From assembly GCA_036346355.1 (NCBI GenBank), contig CM070581.1, forward strand, positions 496,001 through 560,000: a stretch of DNA of 64,000 nt. Reading direction: 5' to 3'. The notes under the pieces were generated by a model. The model had not been told where the DNA came from, did no database searches, and was given only the letters and a program-made list of their open reading frames with translations. The stretch comes from Rhipidocladum racemiflorum (taxonomy: Eukaryota > Streptophyta > Magnoliopsida > Poales > Poaceae). The translations under genes and the position numbers were made by a program. Each line of letters opens with the position of its first letter. Within the stretch, counting starts at the first letter, position 1. Positions 22,146 to 33,111 of this stretch are shown here, in pieces.

Positions 22146-25100
22146 TTACTCACATATATCCTCCATTTCTTCTATCAGGCCTCTTACATCAGCAAGAACC
22201 TCTTGAGCCTCAGCTTTAAATTCTTCTGTCATTGCAGTGGACTCACTTCGAACCTTCATCAATTTCTCCTTCATTTGTTCCAACTCATCTACGTGTCGGT
22301 CAATCATTTCCTGGTATCCAGATTCATGCCTAGCAACCAGATCTTCTGCATTTTTTTCAATGAGCTTAAGGCGGGTAACAAGAGTGTCCTTGTTGAACTT
22401 GCGGCGGGAGTCTTCCTCTAATGCCACGCGGCTGTAGTATCTCTTGTGTTCAGCATAAGGAGTCTCCTTTAAATCCAACGCTGTGTTCTTCTTGTCATAG
22501 TACGCAAAGAAATAGATAAAGCCATTATCACCCCCGATGGCAAGGTAGCTGCGTTTACTATCCTGCAACAAATAGACAGAGACAACAAAATTTACTTTCC
22601 AAAAAAAAGATGAGGGAAGAAAATCGATGAACTATATATACCAAATAATGGTATTTTGTAATGGCATATCTATAACCGGGCATTTTTATAATGACATAGA
22701 AGTTAAAAACCCTATTATCAATTAATGGCAAAGTAGGTGAACAATTAATTTTCTCTATTTTTTTAGCTCCATATAATGAAAAGTACATTTTGTCAACTTT
22801 TAGTTTTGATTTTAAAAAGCTAGTTGGATGTTTGCTGCGTTGCAACAAATTTAAAATAGATAAAATGATAAATCATTAGTGATAAACATTTCTTTAGTGT
22901 CAGATCAATGATCGTTTTGTTTTTCTTTTTTAAAAAAAAGGAAACAATTTTCTTTCATATGTCGACTAACCTGACACACTGTAAATTATACATATTTTTC
23001 ATCTAGCATAATTATCCAAAGCAAGATATATATACGGCTTGTTGGTATCATGGCTTGCATGTGAAACGTACAGCAAACATCAGCACATCACTTGAACTCT
23101 CAATCATTAACCATTCATTTAGAATTAAGTGCCACAACTCTATTAGCAAGCATTCCCTCTAAAATTTAAGAACAGAGAAGAACTACACATCTAGAAAAGC
23201 ATTTTTATGTATAGGAGAGTGAGAGTTCAAGTGAAAAAAGAAAGAAAGAAAGAAAATGCCACATCTGCAGTCCACGTGTCTACCACGTGGTTTAAAATCA
23301 CACACGTGGGTGCCACGTCGGCAAAACCACACCCAAAGGGGTTTTGACGGATCAAAGGATCATTTGAGTCCTGGTTTTGACAATTTCAAGATTGGTTATA
23401 CTCGGTTTTAGAATTGAGTTACCAAATTGGCGTTGAGGCCAAAGTTGAATCGGATTTTGACAATTCGAGGATCGGTTGTATCCAGTTTTGGAATTGAGGG
23501 ACTAAATTGGTGTTGGGGTCTAAGTTGGAGAACCAAATGGGCACTTTTCCTTTATTACAATAAAATAGGAAGATTAGCTAGTTTATGGGACAGACATGTG
23601 GTCCATAGCCATCAATCAACACTGGTAATCGGCAGATACCACCGCTTCTCATATCATAATAAACTAAAAAACTGATCTAAAATTATTAATTATCCATCTA
23701 GATAAAGGAAAATTTCCAAGTGGAAAAGGTTGATTTTTAATGTAAAAGCACAAAGACACCCAATTCTAGTTGACTCCATTCAAGAACAAATAAATGGAAT
23801 GCTAAAAATCAGTACTATATAAAATGTGAGTAACAATAAAAGCCGTGAAAGGCATAATGTAACTTTATTTACTGAAAAATGACAGCAATGTATATATTGA
23901 TTATCATTAATCTTTATCTCTACCAAGAAAAGCTATATACTGCTTAATATTTTTTAGGAAAAATTGGTTATTCATGATGTGGTTTTCATGCATAGACATT
24001 TTCATACCTTTGGATTCATTTTGACACATGTGACTTGTCCCCAATTAACTTCCTCAACATGCTTGTGCACGATCTCCCACATCAAAGGATCATTACGCAC
24101 ATTGCACATTATATATAAATTATATTATCACGGTGAATGTCTTAGTTTTATTTTTAAATCATGTAGAAAAGACTACCACATTTTTATCAGCTTTATGATA
24201 ATCAATTCTATTACCGAGTATTTTAGTTTATTTTACAAATATAACACAAATTTAGAAAAATTATACCATGGTATCAGCATATATCAGAAGAGTGTCATGA
24301 TCGCCACCGGTTACAATCATCTCGCCCTTTCTAATAAGTTTAAAATTTAAAATTTACATAGTGTCAGTCAAAAAGATGAATGTAAAACACAAAATTTGTA
24401 TTATATTTCAATACATGTTCTCTTGGTTAGTACCTCGAAACATCAACTGAAAGAACATCTGAATGCCCTCTCCGACAACCGCGATTTAGGATTGATGAAT
24501 GACCACCGCTTTTATCACTCAAAAGATTTAGCCTATATTACAAAGAACAACATAATATACACAGATCAGTACTAGTTCCTAAGTGTTATTGACAATAGAT
24601 ATAGTGATATTAACTTACTTGGGTTTAGATTCTCCATCTGTCGGTGCAATAAATTCCCAAATTTTGAAACGATCGAATCTCCTATTAAAAGTTAAGATTA
24701 TTTTAGTTTCCCAAATTATATATGTGACGATATTATATTTTACCTATATAAAAACTGACCCAATTGTGGCTAAGATGGAGCCATTCCGGTTTAAAGACAT
24801 CTCAATTATATGTCGGTCGCAATCTCTGAAAAAAAAACCAACACACACATGTAGTTGTTTATTCACCATGCAATCTCCAATTAACTAGTACATGATACAA
24901 CCTCTAGTACCCAAAAAGATGTCGTTTTAGATACCGACATGGTCTCCGAAATGTAACTTTGACCACTAATTCTATTAGAATTCATTTTTAAAGTCACAAA
25001 AAATGATGTTATAAAAGCATTTTTGAACGAATCAATAGATATAATTTTTATGTGCATAATTCAAATAGTTCACAAAAAATTCATAGAAAAATTTGAAAAC

Positions 25101-26730
25101 TTTGACTAACACGTTCTCAAATGGCATATATTAATGAATCGGAGGGAGTATACTATACCCAACGGCGACTTGCACCTGCTAATTTAAATGTAGAAACGAA
25201 AGCATTTAGATAAAAGTAACATTCGATAATCGCCACCATCAGGTCAGGTCAATAAATTTTGTTTTATTCACTGTACTGATTTAGTACAGTACATGATATA
25301 TCATACTCCACGCAACTTGTAGCGACTAATCTAAATAGAGAAACAAACTGAACAAATGTTTTAGCACTTACATTGCACTTGATGCAAACCACTCTATAGA
25401 ACAATTTTCATAGCTATTTTTAGAGTCCATCTTAGATACTCTCTCTTTGCCCCACCAGACCTGTAGGTGATATATTAACTATAGTGACTTGCTACAATAA
25501 ACTCAGGAAAAAATGATAAGAAGTTTATAGAATTACCATGATCTTGTCAGATTTTGGATTGCATGAGATCAAGCAAATCCGACCTGGGATAAATTTGACA
25601 ATAATATCACCATCAGGAGATGTTCCATGTGGGTGGTGAATTGTCCGTATTATCTTCATTTCATTCTTTGTGACCATTTGATAAATTTTGATTGCCGGAA
25701 CAAATGGTAGGCCAACTGCCAGGTACGTCCCCGAGGATGACCAACAAAGAGATGACACACTCAGCCCTGTTTCAACCTTCAGACACAAAAAAACTAAATA
25801 AGTTGAGTTTTTTCTTTAAAGTTTGATTTTAAATTTATGCTAACTAGATGTTTTATTGTGTTTTTTTATTGAAGACATTTTAATGTGTTGGATCTATCTA
25901 TTATATATAAAAAGAAGAACTTTAATAAGCAGAACTTTTGTACGAGTCACGGATTATAAGTGCAGTGGAAACCCAATTAATTTTAGATGCGGGAGCAATT
26001 CTAGTAGACAATTTCAGATCCGTGAGAAAATAAAACCTGTCGTTCACCTCCTCTCAACTCTTGCCCTCTTTCCATATATATAGTAGCAACCCATATATTG
26101 GGTGATTATTGGCATATATGCAATTTTTCACATATATGCCCACTCTCAACACTACCCTAAGCATGTGTCCTTCCATTTTTTTTGCAGAATTATAAGAGTA
26201 AAACTGGATAGCATTTATTATATCTAGGTAATTACTAAAGATACAATATAGTAGCATTTGATTACCTCTGTTAAATAGAACTTCCTGTCAGATATGTTGT
26301 ACATTAGAAGTGAGACCTTCCCGTAGCCTTGGGTGCTGCTCATGCACCCAGTAGCTAGAATTGTTCCTCTCGCCGGACACCATTGAAGTGTCGAGCCACC
26401 AGTGGCTGATGGATCTGAGCCCTGCACTTGTGAGATATTAAAAGTTTAAATAAAGTCGAGCAATGAGACCATTTAAAAAAAATTGATTAATGCTAGTTAA
26501 GGCATACCATCAATTTCCAATCTCCATCTAAACTTTTCTTCTGCTTGAACACCTTAGTTCCCACTGTGGAAACACAAGCAATAATTGATTTTGCTCTCGA
26601 GGCAATGCAATCCCCTGGTCTCGGGTTCCAATCCAAGCCTCTTATTATAGGTGTAGGACCAACACCCTTCTGGCCAACCGGAACGTAATCCGAATGTGCA
26701 AACTCCATATTCGCTATTTCTTCACCTCTC
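22146..26730 (-). CDS. WD40-like beta-propeller protein with C-terminal coiled coil (5' end unresolved)
   Basis: Minus-strand exons with GT-AG borders and continuous phase: 26730-26508, 26421-26266, 25776-25537, 25460-25372, 24825-24760, 24681-24619, 24532-24434, 24330-24267, then about 24100-24008 and 22562-22146 (stop). Propeller-type blades are suggested by CRRGHSDVLSVDVSRKGEMI, VTGGDHDTLLIYAD, MSLNRNGSILATIG with RFDRFKIWEF, SSLCWSSSGTYLAVG and YLAIGGDNGFIYFF. The last 100 residues are a charged coiled coil (MIDRHVDELEQMKEKLMKVR). The exon 24100-24008 (WEIVHKHVEEVNWGQVTCVK) has no normal AG acceptor upstream, so it may be mis-modelled or the gene may be damaged there. The first exon, with the start codon, was not found above 26730. 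The family is not recognised and the function is unknown; WD40 proteins usually act as scaffolds. Confidence 0.6.
23355..23540. repeat. Diverged 82-bp tandem duplication in the last intron
   Basis: gttttgacaatttcaagattggttatact (23372 onward) recurs as ttttgacaattcgaggatcggttgtatcc (23454 onward). Each is followed by a similar gaattgag..accaaattgg stretch. The rest of the intron 22563-24007 is AT-rich without features. Confidence 0.7.
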
Positions 26731-26739
26731 CTGGTGAAA

Positions 26740-27350
26740 AAAGAGAGAATTATCAATTTATGTTTGGAATAAATTAAGCAGTGTGCTTGTGTTGTTGTAA
26801 ATGTTGGGCATGCATGATTTGCAACAGGATAAAAAAAAGATTTGCTGTTACATCATGCTTGAACAGGTTATTTCTTTCTAGTAGACATTAATTTCGTTTT
26901 GATGGTGATAGTTTATTATAAAAATTTTTTGGCATGAATGGACGGATCTAATGAGGTTCGTCCTCAATTCCAAGAGGCAGTCGATCCCGTGGGCCCGCCT
27001 TTCCACTGGGCTCGATTCTTGAAAGCAATGAGCGGCGCCCCCTCATGACCAAGACGACATCCAAGAACTCGCCATAGTTCCAAACCACTGTGCTGCTGTA
27101 GCTAGCGCGCATACCACCACCACCTCATCGTCATCCTCAAGAACCCGGAAAAAAATTTGGGCTTTTGGGGGTTCCGGAAACAAAATATTGGATTTTTCTG
27201 GTGTTTCTTGGAGGGAGGAAGGGAGGAGCTGCAAGAGCGTAGCGGGGCTGCGTGCCCTGATGTAGATTTCTTTTCTGCTTTGTCTGGTGTTAACATCTCT
27301 GCAGGGCTGCAGCCTTTTTGTGTCTCTTGATCCGCCAATCGGAGGCCATG
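26740..27350. other. Intergenic or 5' region of the WD40-like gene, nothing firm
   Basis: The missing first exon of the minus-strand gene should lie here, but no ATG-containing frame with a good donor joins in the right phase. The segment 27043-27300 has open frames on the minus strand without recognisable domains. Confidence 0.35.
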
Positions 27351-27580
27351 GGCGTAGGTGGAAGAGGTACTGCGTTTGCTGCTTTTGATGCTCCAACTTC
27401 CAATCCAATTGCTTGGATTGCTTGGTTTTTGGTTTGGTAACTTTTGTTGGTTGTTTGGCTTTGTGTCTGCGTTTGATTGCGTGGGAAGGCTTGTTTTGGG
27501 AGGATGCTAATTAATGGATACATGGCAGGTTTCTTGGGCAGGCAGTGATCGTGTTGGTGGTGGTGGAGGTGGGGGAGGCG

Positions 27581-28315
27581 ATGAAGGAGGTGGGCGAGAA
27601 GGAGAGGTGCTTGGACCCGCAGCTATGGCACGCGTCTTGTGGCGGCATGGTGCAGATCGCCGCCGTGCGCTCCCGCGTGTACTACTTCCGCAGGCCACGC
27701 CGAGCACGCGACAGCGGCGGTGGCGCGGCGCGAGCTTCAGCGGCCGGCGGCCGCCACGCGCTCAGCGCTCGTGCTCTGCTGCGTGGCGAAGTGCGGTTCT
27801 GGCTGATCCGAGACCGACGAGGTGTACGCCAAGATCCGGTGTGCCGGGTTGGGTCTGGGAGGTGGAGTGCCGGAGCTGGAGGAGCTTGGCCTGCTCGGCG
27901 GCGACCCGTGGAAGGCGCAGAAGCTGGCCTCCTTCGCCAAGACGCAGCGATCCGATGCCAACTGCTTGGCGGCGGAGTTCTCGGTGCTATCGCGCTCATG
28001 AGACCATCTTCCCCAAGCTCGACTACAGGGCCGACCCGACGGCAGGCGGTGCTCGCCAAGGGCGTGCATGGGGAGGTGTGGAAGTTCCGGCACATCTACC
28101 GGGCACGCCACGCCGGCATTTGCTCACCACGGGTGGAGCACGTTAAGTGAACTGTAAGAAGCTCGTCGCGGGGGACTCGGTCGTGTTCTTGCGCACTGAA
28201 CTGAGCATGGAGAGCTCTGCGTCGGGATACAGCGCGCGAAGCGGGTGGCGTGCGGGGGCATGGAGCGCATGTCCGGGTGGAACGCGCCGGGGTACGGGGG
28301 CTTGTCGGCGTTCTT
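27581..28315 (+). pseudogene. Auxin response factor gene fragment (ARF10/16/18-like), frameshifted
   Basis: From the ATG at 27581 the sequence reads MKEVGEKERCLDPQLWHASC then GGMVQIAAVRSRVYYF, the ARF N-terminus (usually DPQLWHACAGGMVQ). Later pieces in other frames: SETDEVYAKIR, SFAKTQRSDANC, HETIFPKLDYRADP, then GRAWGGVEVPAHLPGTPRRH for the B3 DNA-binding domain, KLVAGDSVVFLRTE, and CGGMERMSGWNAPGYGG. ARFs are nuclear transcription factors binding auxin response elements. At least four frame breaks, and the absence of the middle region and PB1 domain, make this a pseudogene. A 5'-UTR-like intron end (acatggcag|gtttc, 27533) suggests a DNA-level copy rather than a retrocopy. Confidence 0.85.
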
Positions 28316-28680
28316 GCCAGCAGTAATGGCGAAACGCAGCATGACAGTTGACAGGGTAAATAGGCGGGAGTTTGGCCCACGGCACCAGCAACCCAGCCCT
28401 ACGTGCAGGCGGGCGGACGCACGCAAGAGTGAGACCGAGAGGAGCTCACCAGCACCGGCGCGAAGGGAGATGGGACACGCGCGCGGTGATCCGGTGACAA
28501 CCACCCTGTGGCTGCTTGGGACTTGCGAGGTGAAAGCACTTACCTGATCGAGTTCAGCTGCACAACGCCGGCCCGGTGCTGAAGCAGACGGCAATAGTGT
28601 AGTGGCTGTGAAGAAAACAACTAGTATATGAAAGAAGAGCAAGCGGAAGAAGATTGAAACAGTATGCGCACTCGAATACG

Positions 28681-28740
28681 AGGCCTGACCGTATCTATTT
28701 ATACAACACGAGGCCTGACCGTATATTTATACAACCGCGT
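28681..28740. repeat. 30-bp tandem duplication
   Basis: aggcctgaccgtat starts at 28681 and 28711, each followed by an atttatacaac phrase. Confidence 0.85.
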
Positions 28741-28747
28741 TACCTGG

Positions 28748-28850
28748 ATCCTAGATAGGCAATCAGTAACTTCCTGGGTGGTGTCGGTGCCGTCCAGATC
28801 CTAGATAGGCAATCAGTAACTTCCTGGGTGGTGCTGGTGCCGGTGCCGCC
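28748..28850. repeat. 50-bp tandem duplication at the end of the IDH fragment
   Basis: atcctagataggcaatcagt starts at 28748 and again at 28798. Each copy includes cttcctgggtggtg and a ggtgccg phrase. In the minus-strand frame this repeats the C-terminal TTQEVTDCL-coding stretch of the isocitrate dehydrogenase fragment. Confidence 0.88.
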
Positions 28851-29073
28851 CAGATCCTTTGTTCTGTACTTGCCTTCCGCGACGACGCGCTTCACTGCCG
28901 TTTCCAGACGGTCAGCAAAGGACGGGAACTGCAAATGCCTCAGCATCATGGCGGATGATAGAAGCAGGGCAACACGGTTTGCTTTTTTCTGCTCTACGTA
29001 ACAATATTCTCATTGCCGACATTTCCTGCAGAAGCACCTTGCTCGAAGACGGCATGGTCCTGACCCACATTAC
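28780..29073 (-). pseudogene. NAD-dependent isocitrate dehydrogenase subunit fragment (C-terminal exon)
   Basis: The minus strand after a splice acceptor (gtgttgcag, 29074-29082) reads NVGQDHAVFEQGASAGNVGN, then ENIV, a frame break with an in-frame stop, then VALLLSSAMMLRHLQF and PSFADRLETAVKRVVAEGKY followed by RTKDLGG and TTQEVTD. This is the C-terminal part of the mitochondrial NAD-isocitrate dehydrogenase subunit, which oxidises isocitrate in the TCA cycle. The acceptor shows it was copied from genomic DNA with its intron. The rest of the gene is absent, and its 3' end is duplicated in tandem. It points away from the ARF fragment. Confidence 0.88.
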
Positions 29074-29633
29074 CTGCAACACTTGGTTTATTTACATCTG
29101 TCTAATAATATTAATAGCACGGTAGCTCCAGTATTTACAGTCGTTTGATAGCGCAGGCAGGACATTCTAAGCACCATAATTTTATTATAATATAAAACAA
29201 CGTATATCAATCAATCTCACAAAACAGATGTTTCAGCAGTGCCTTGAGCGCTTGGAGCGTCGGCTGGGTAGGTAGCTCCTCCTCTGGCCTCTCGGTGGCT
29301 TCCAGTCTTCTGCCACATGATTCATCCACCAGCCCAGTTCTCCACTGATTCATCTCAATGGTTTATTCATCTCAATGGTTTATTGATTCTGATGCCTTCT
29401 GCCACATGACAACAGTACCACTCACCCCTCTGCGGCCTGCTCTGTCTATTCAGAGGTCAGACAGACAGTATTCTTCCCCTTTGAGTCTGGTTTGGGCACT
29501 CTCTCTGCTTCCAGGTTTCACATACCTGCAGTCTCAAGTCCAAATACAAACATGATCACACATTCAGCAAGATTACAACCCTAAGAATTCAATGGAGTTG
29601 GTTTCAATTAACTTGTTGAAATGTAAAAGTTGT
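29074..29633 (+). pseudogene. Copia protease-region remnant within otherwise featureless sequence
   Basis: At 29379-29414 the plus strand reads QWFIDSDAFCHMTTVPLT. This resembles the aspartic protease start of copia polyproteins (W-x-x-DSGA-x-x-HMT), with the active-site Gly replaced by Asp. A short duplication, ttcatctcaatggtttat, precedes it (29347, 29365). No other copia domain follows before the MITE. Confidence 0.5.
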
Positions 29634-29776
29634 GAGATGTGCTTCTATGCTCTTCCTTTTAAAAGTTGCACAACTATTAAAGCATGAATGAAGGGTAGAT
29701 AGTGATTACTTACCCCTTCGCTTCCTTCAAGATTTGTGCAACTTGTACTAGAAGGAAGAGCATAGAAGCACTTCTC
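29634..29776. mobile_element. Mutator-type MITE, copy 2 (143 bp)
   Basis: Same length and ends as the element at 19363-19505: GAGATGTGCTTCTATGCTC to GAGCATAGAAGCACTTCTC. It is flanked by the 9-bp direct repeat aaaagttgt (29625-29633 and 29777-29785). The high identity of the copies points to recent mobilisation. Confidence 0.92.
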
Positions 29777-29785
29777 AAAAGTTGT

Positions 29786-30165
29786 ACATTAAGCATTTAT
29801 CAACCTAAAGCATATTTTTGAGTTCATTTTCTGTAGAAAAGTCCAAACTGAAATATTTTTACATATTCATAAACTACATGATTTTACAAAAAAAATTTGA
29901 GTGCATTTTGTTGGCTCAGAAGTTTGCCATGACAAGCTACAGTGCGAGATCAGACAAAAAGCAATTGATTTGGCTGGTTCAATGGTTTGCCAGTTCAAGC
30001 AACTGAGAAGTCAGGTCCTGGCATTGGCCCTGGGAAATGACTGAAACAAGCATTTCACTGGCTTAGGGAGGTTTCAGACAATACAGTAACTCAAATTGTT
30101 GCTTGAGTTGTCACTCCCACACTTGGTTGGGCCAACAAAATAAAGAGCATTTTGAGCCATTGGTT
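29786..30165. other. Intergenic, no gene seen
   Basis: AT-rich sequence without recognisable domains or repeats. Confidence 0.5.
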
Positions 30166-30170
30166 CTTAT

Positions 30171-30309
30171 TGTTAAGGATATATTATCTGTTATAGATAT
30201 AGATAAGTCCCTGTTATAGATAGAGTTCTATTCCTATTCCTTTCCCCTCATGTACTCTATATATTGTGGCCTTTGGGCCTCATATTCAATACAAGTCATA
30301 TTCATAACA
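30171..30309 (+). repeat. 5' LTR of the non-autonomous element
   Basis: Starts TGTTAAGGAT and ends ATTCATAACA. Contains a TATA-like tctatatattg at 30256-30266 that could start transcription. Confidence 0.95.
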
Positions 30310-30321
30310 TGGTATCAGAGC
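30310..30321 (+). promoter_or_regulatory. Primer-binding site (tRNA-Met type)
   Basis: tggtatcagagc directly follows the LTR end. This is the usual initiator tRNA-Met complementary site of plant retrotransposons. Confidence 0.92.
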
Positions 30322-30548
30322 TTAGGTTTTTCTCCTAGCCTCTCCCTTCCGCTGTTTTAGATCTAATCCGCTGCCCCGGGAGGAGGAGACTCCCGGGGCG
30401 GCTCCCGCGCTGGCCACGACGCCGACGCCACCTCCGAGCTCTCCGCCTGGCTCGAGAACGGACCGACGCCTGGACGCCTGTCCATCGAGCGCCGGGTGTG
30501 CTTCTTTGTTCCGGCTGCCAAGCTCGGTCTCTGTGACCGGCGGCCTTC

Positions 30549-31097
30549 TGTCGGTCCCAAGCTATCCCGGAGAGAACGCACACATGATCTCACCTCTCTT
30601 GAACAAACCCAATCCCTCTAGGAAGAAGATGAACAGAACAAAAAACAAGATATTTGGTGCTCTCGACAACAACCTGAGCGTTTTCTTCCTTCTTTTATTC
30701 ACTACTGAAACAGACCATTACAAGGTATTTATAACACACGTACGCACTCAACTAGCCTCTTATCCATGATGCAGTACATGCACGCACAACTCAGCCATTA
30801 GATCCTATTTTCTTGCCACTACACGACCATGCATGCACTGACACAAGACTCGGCCAAACACAACTAATCGGCTATTCCTACGCCACTAACAACTCAAAGC
30901 TAATCTCATGCAACACCATGACTCAGCTTCAACAACTAATTACCCGGTTGCATGCACGTCTAGCTCAACGTGCACAAGTACCGGCTAATTAACTTCCAAC
31001 TAATTAATTAGCCACCTTACTCACGCACTTCCTCATTTGGCCATGACACTCATAATGACCAAATGATTAGGCACACGTTACGAGATTAATTCCAACA
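30549..31097 (-). mobile_element. Solo LTR of a copia-type element, nested (549 bp)
   Basis: On the minus strand it begins TGTTGGAATTAATC and ends GGGACCGACA, with TG...CA borders. ccttc lies on both sides (30544-30548 and 31098-31102), a 5-bp target duplication. A minus-strand TATA box (GTTATAAATA) lies near 30730-30739. No internal region or second LTR is present, so the full element was lost by LTR-LTR recombination after inserting in the surrounding retrotransposon. Confidence 0.88.
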
Positions 31098-31102
31098 CCT
31101 TC

Positions 31103-32967
31103 ATCGTCGACTCCCGCGTCGACCGCCACCGCCACCTCTGGACCGCGCCACCAACTGCGCTGCCGCCCGTGGTCAGCCTGGCCCGTCGCTGCCCTGCGTG
31201 TCGACAGCCTGGCCGCCTCCGGCTGCAGCGCTCCAGCCGCTGGCGTCGTTTACGGTCGCGCCACTGCCGTCGCCGCTCGATGCGACAAGCTGCGTCGTCG
31301 CTTTCATCGCGCTCTTCGTCGCTTGGCTCGCGCTCGCCCGGCGCGGCGGCGGCGAACCGCTCGATCTTCGTCGACTCGGCCGCCGCGCGCTCGCCGGTCT
31401 CCGGTGTTGTCGCGACTCGGCCCGCCGTCGAGGAGGCCCGCACGCGCGTCGCTGCGCTCGTCGGCTCGGCCACCTTGTACGAAGACGCTGCTCAGATCGC
31501 ATCCCGCCGAAGCGACGTGAAGACGTGGGCTGGTCGCTTCGTTGGCTTGAAGTGGCGACCGGCTCCCGTTGACGCCTCGAAGCAGAGGCCTTCATCGCCG
31601 GCTGCAGGCGTCCTCCGCATCGTGCATCGCCAGTTCCTTCGCTTCAGTCGCCGATCCGCCGGCTGCCTTGGCTCCACATCCCGTTGGCGTAGCCTCCGAT
31701 CTTCAGATCCTGCCGCCCGCCTGGCTTCCTGGCCGCCCCGGGAGTCTTCACGCACTGAGTTCCCGAGCTCCTCCATGAGACCTCCAGATCCGGTTCAGAC
31801 GGAGGAGCCGGAGCCATCTTGCCGGAAGCCCGATCCGCCCGCCGCCGCCGTATCTTACGGGCGAAACTCGCCTCTCGTGGATCGCCGCCGCCGCCCGTGG
31901 ATCTGGTTCGGCCGCACCTCGTCGACTCGGTCAACCCTTGCATCCACCGTCGTCGGGCCTCTGCCGTCGTCTTCTGCTCGAACCTTCCACCGTCGGCTTT
32001 GCTCTGCAGCCCGCCCGATCGGTTGACTTGGCCTCGTGGTTCACATCCGTGTTCGGCCGCTGTCGGTTTTTGACGTCGCCCTAAGGAGCCCTCCAAGCCA
32101 CCGATTGGATTTGATCGGACTTATCGTTTTTGGCTGCTTCGTTTTCAAGTCCGTGACTACAAGGTGAACCCAAAGTGAAGTGCGTTAGAGATTCTTTCAG
32201 GTCCAAAAGAAGTGCTTTGCAGCTCCGGTTTCTACCATCTCGGCTTCGGTTCTTTGGCTTCTCCGTTTTCTACGGTGTAGGCTTCTTCAGCTTTTTGGTG
32301 CTGATATTTTCGAGCTTTTGCCGATGGCTGCCGCTATCAATTTGGAATTTATCTCGCTCCTTCGTCCGCTATCATCGGGGCTTCTCCTTGCCTTGGCCAT
32401 CGACGATGAACTTTGGTTCGACGTCGACATGATTTTCTGTGTCAGGTGTCGCCGCTGAGTTTTGATCTAGCTGTTGCTGCTGCTGGTATCTACTACTAGT
32501 ATTTTTAGTATTTTTCGTTAGTCTTCCGTTGCGTCCATCAAAGTCTTTAATTTCTTGATTCTGTCGTCGTCTCATCTCTTTTATCGGCTCGACTTATTCT
32601 GTCAACTCTTATACCTCGGCTCGGCTTATTTTGTTGGCCTCGTCGGTTCTTCTTTGTCGACTCGTCCCGTCGGCTCTTTTTCGTCGACTCTGCCATACAT
32701 TCGACTTTTCTTTGTCGATTTGGCTTCATCGTCGACTTTTCTTCGTCGGCTCGGCCCTACATTCGACTTCGGTTCGTCGATTTGGCTTCTTCGTCGACTT
32801 TTCATCATCGACTGGATTCTTCGTTGGCTGTTCTTCGTCAGCTCGATGTTTCAAGAGTTACATGCTACGACGGCTTCTTCAGGACTATGACTTTGTTTTT
32901 TTTCCCTATTTTAGTTCATCCCTTCCAAATGCAATGCTATTGCATACGTCTTGCATTTGTGGGGGGG
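31103..32967 (+). other. Interior of the non-autonomous element, non-coding
   Basis: The left part (31103-32040) is very GC-rich, with overlapping long frames on both strands that are rich in Arg, Ser and Ala and show no domain. The right part (32540-32860) consists of short imperfect repeats around cgtcgacttttcttcgtcgg. The last bases before the LTR, ggggggg (32961-32967), form the polypurine tract. Confidence 0.6.
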
Positions 32968-33106
32968 TGTTAAGGATATATTATCTGTTATAGATATAGA
33001 TAAGTCCCTGTTATAGATAGAGTTCTATTCCTATTCCTTTCCCCTCATGTACTCTATATATTGTGACCTTTGGCCCTCATATTCAATACAAGTCATATTC
33101 ATAACA
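32968..33106 (+). repeat. 3' LTR of the non-autonomous element
   Basis: Identical to 30171-30309 except near gtgacctttggccc, where two bases differ. Confidence 0.95.
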
Positions 33107-33111
33107 CTTAT

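Larger units (their letters stand above)
30171..33106 (+). mobile_element. Complete non-autonomous LTR retrotransposon with 139-bp LTRs
   Basis: Two 139-bp direct repeats (30171-30309, 32968-33106) begin TGTTAAGGAT and end CATAACA, differing at two positions. The 5-bp sequence cttat borders both outer sides (30166-30170, 33107-33111). A tRNA-Met primer-binding site tggtatcagagc follows the first LTR, and a polypurine run of seven G precedes the second. The interior has no gag, protease, RT or integrase. Without the nested solo LTR the element would be about 2.4 kb, longer than typical TRIM elements. It must have used proteins of an autonomous element, probably copia-like judging by the PBS and LTR style. 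Confidence 0.95.

Noticed and set aside
27545..28150. Overlapping 201- and 210-aa plus-strand frames as a functional gene
   Set aside because: Recognisable ARF pieces are distributed over three frames with repeated breaks; a pseudogene fragment.
31169..32026. 285-aa plus-strand open frame and overlapping frames on both strands
   Set aside because: Lies in the interior of a non-autonomous LTR element; very GC-rich with open frames in several phases, Arg/Ser-rich, no recognisable domain.
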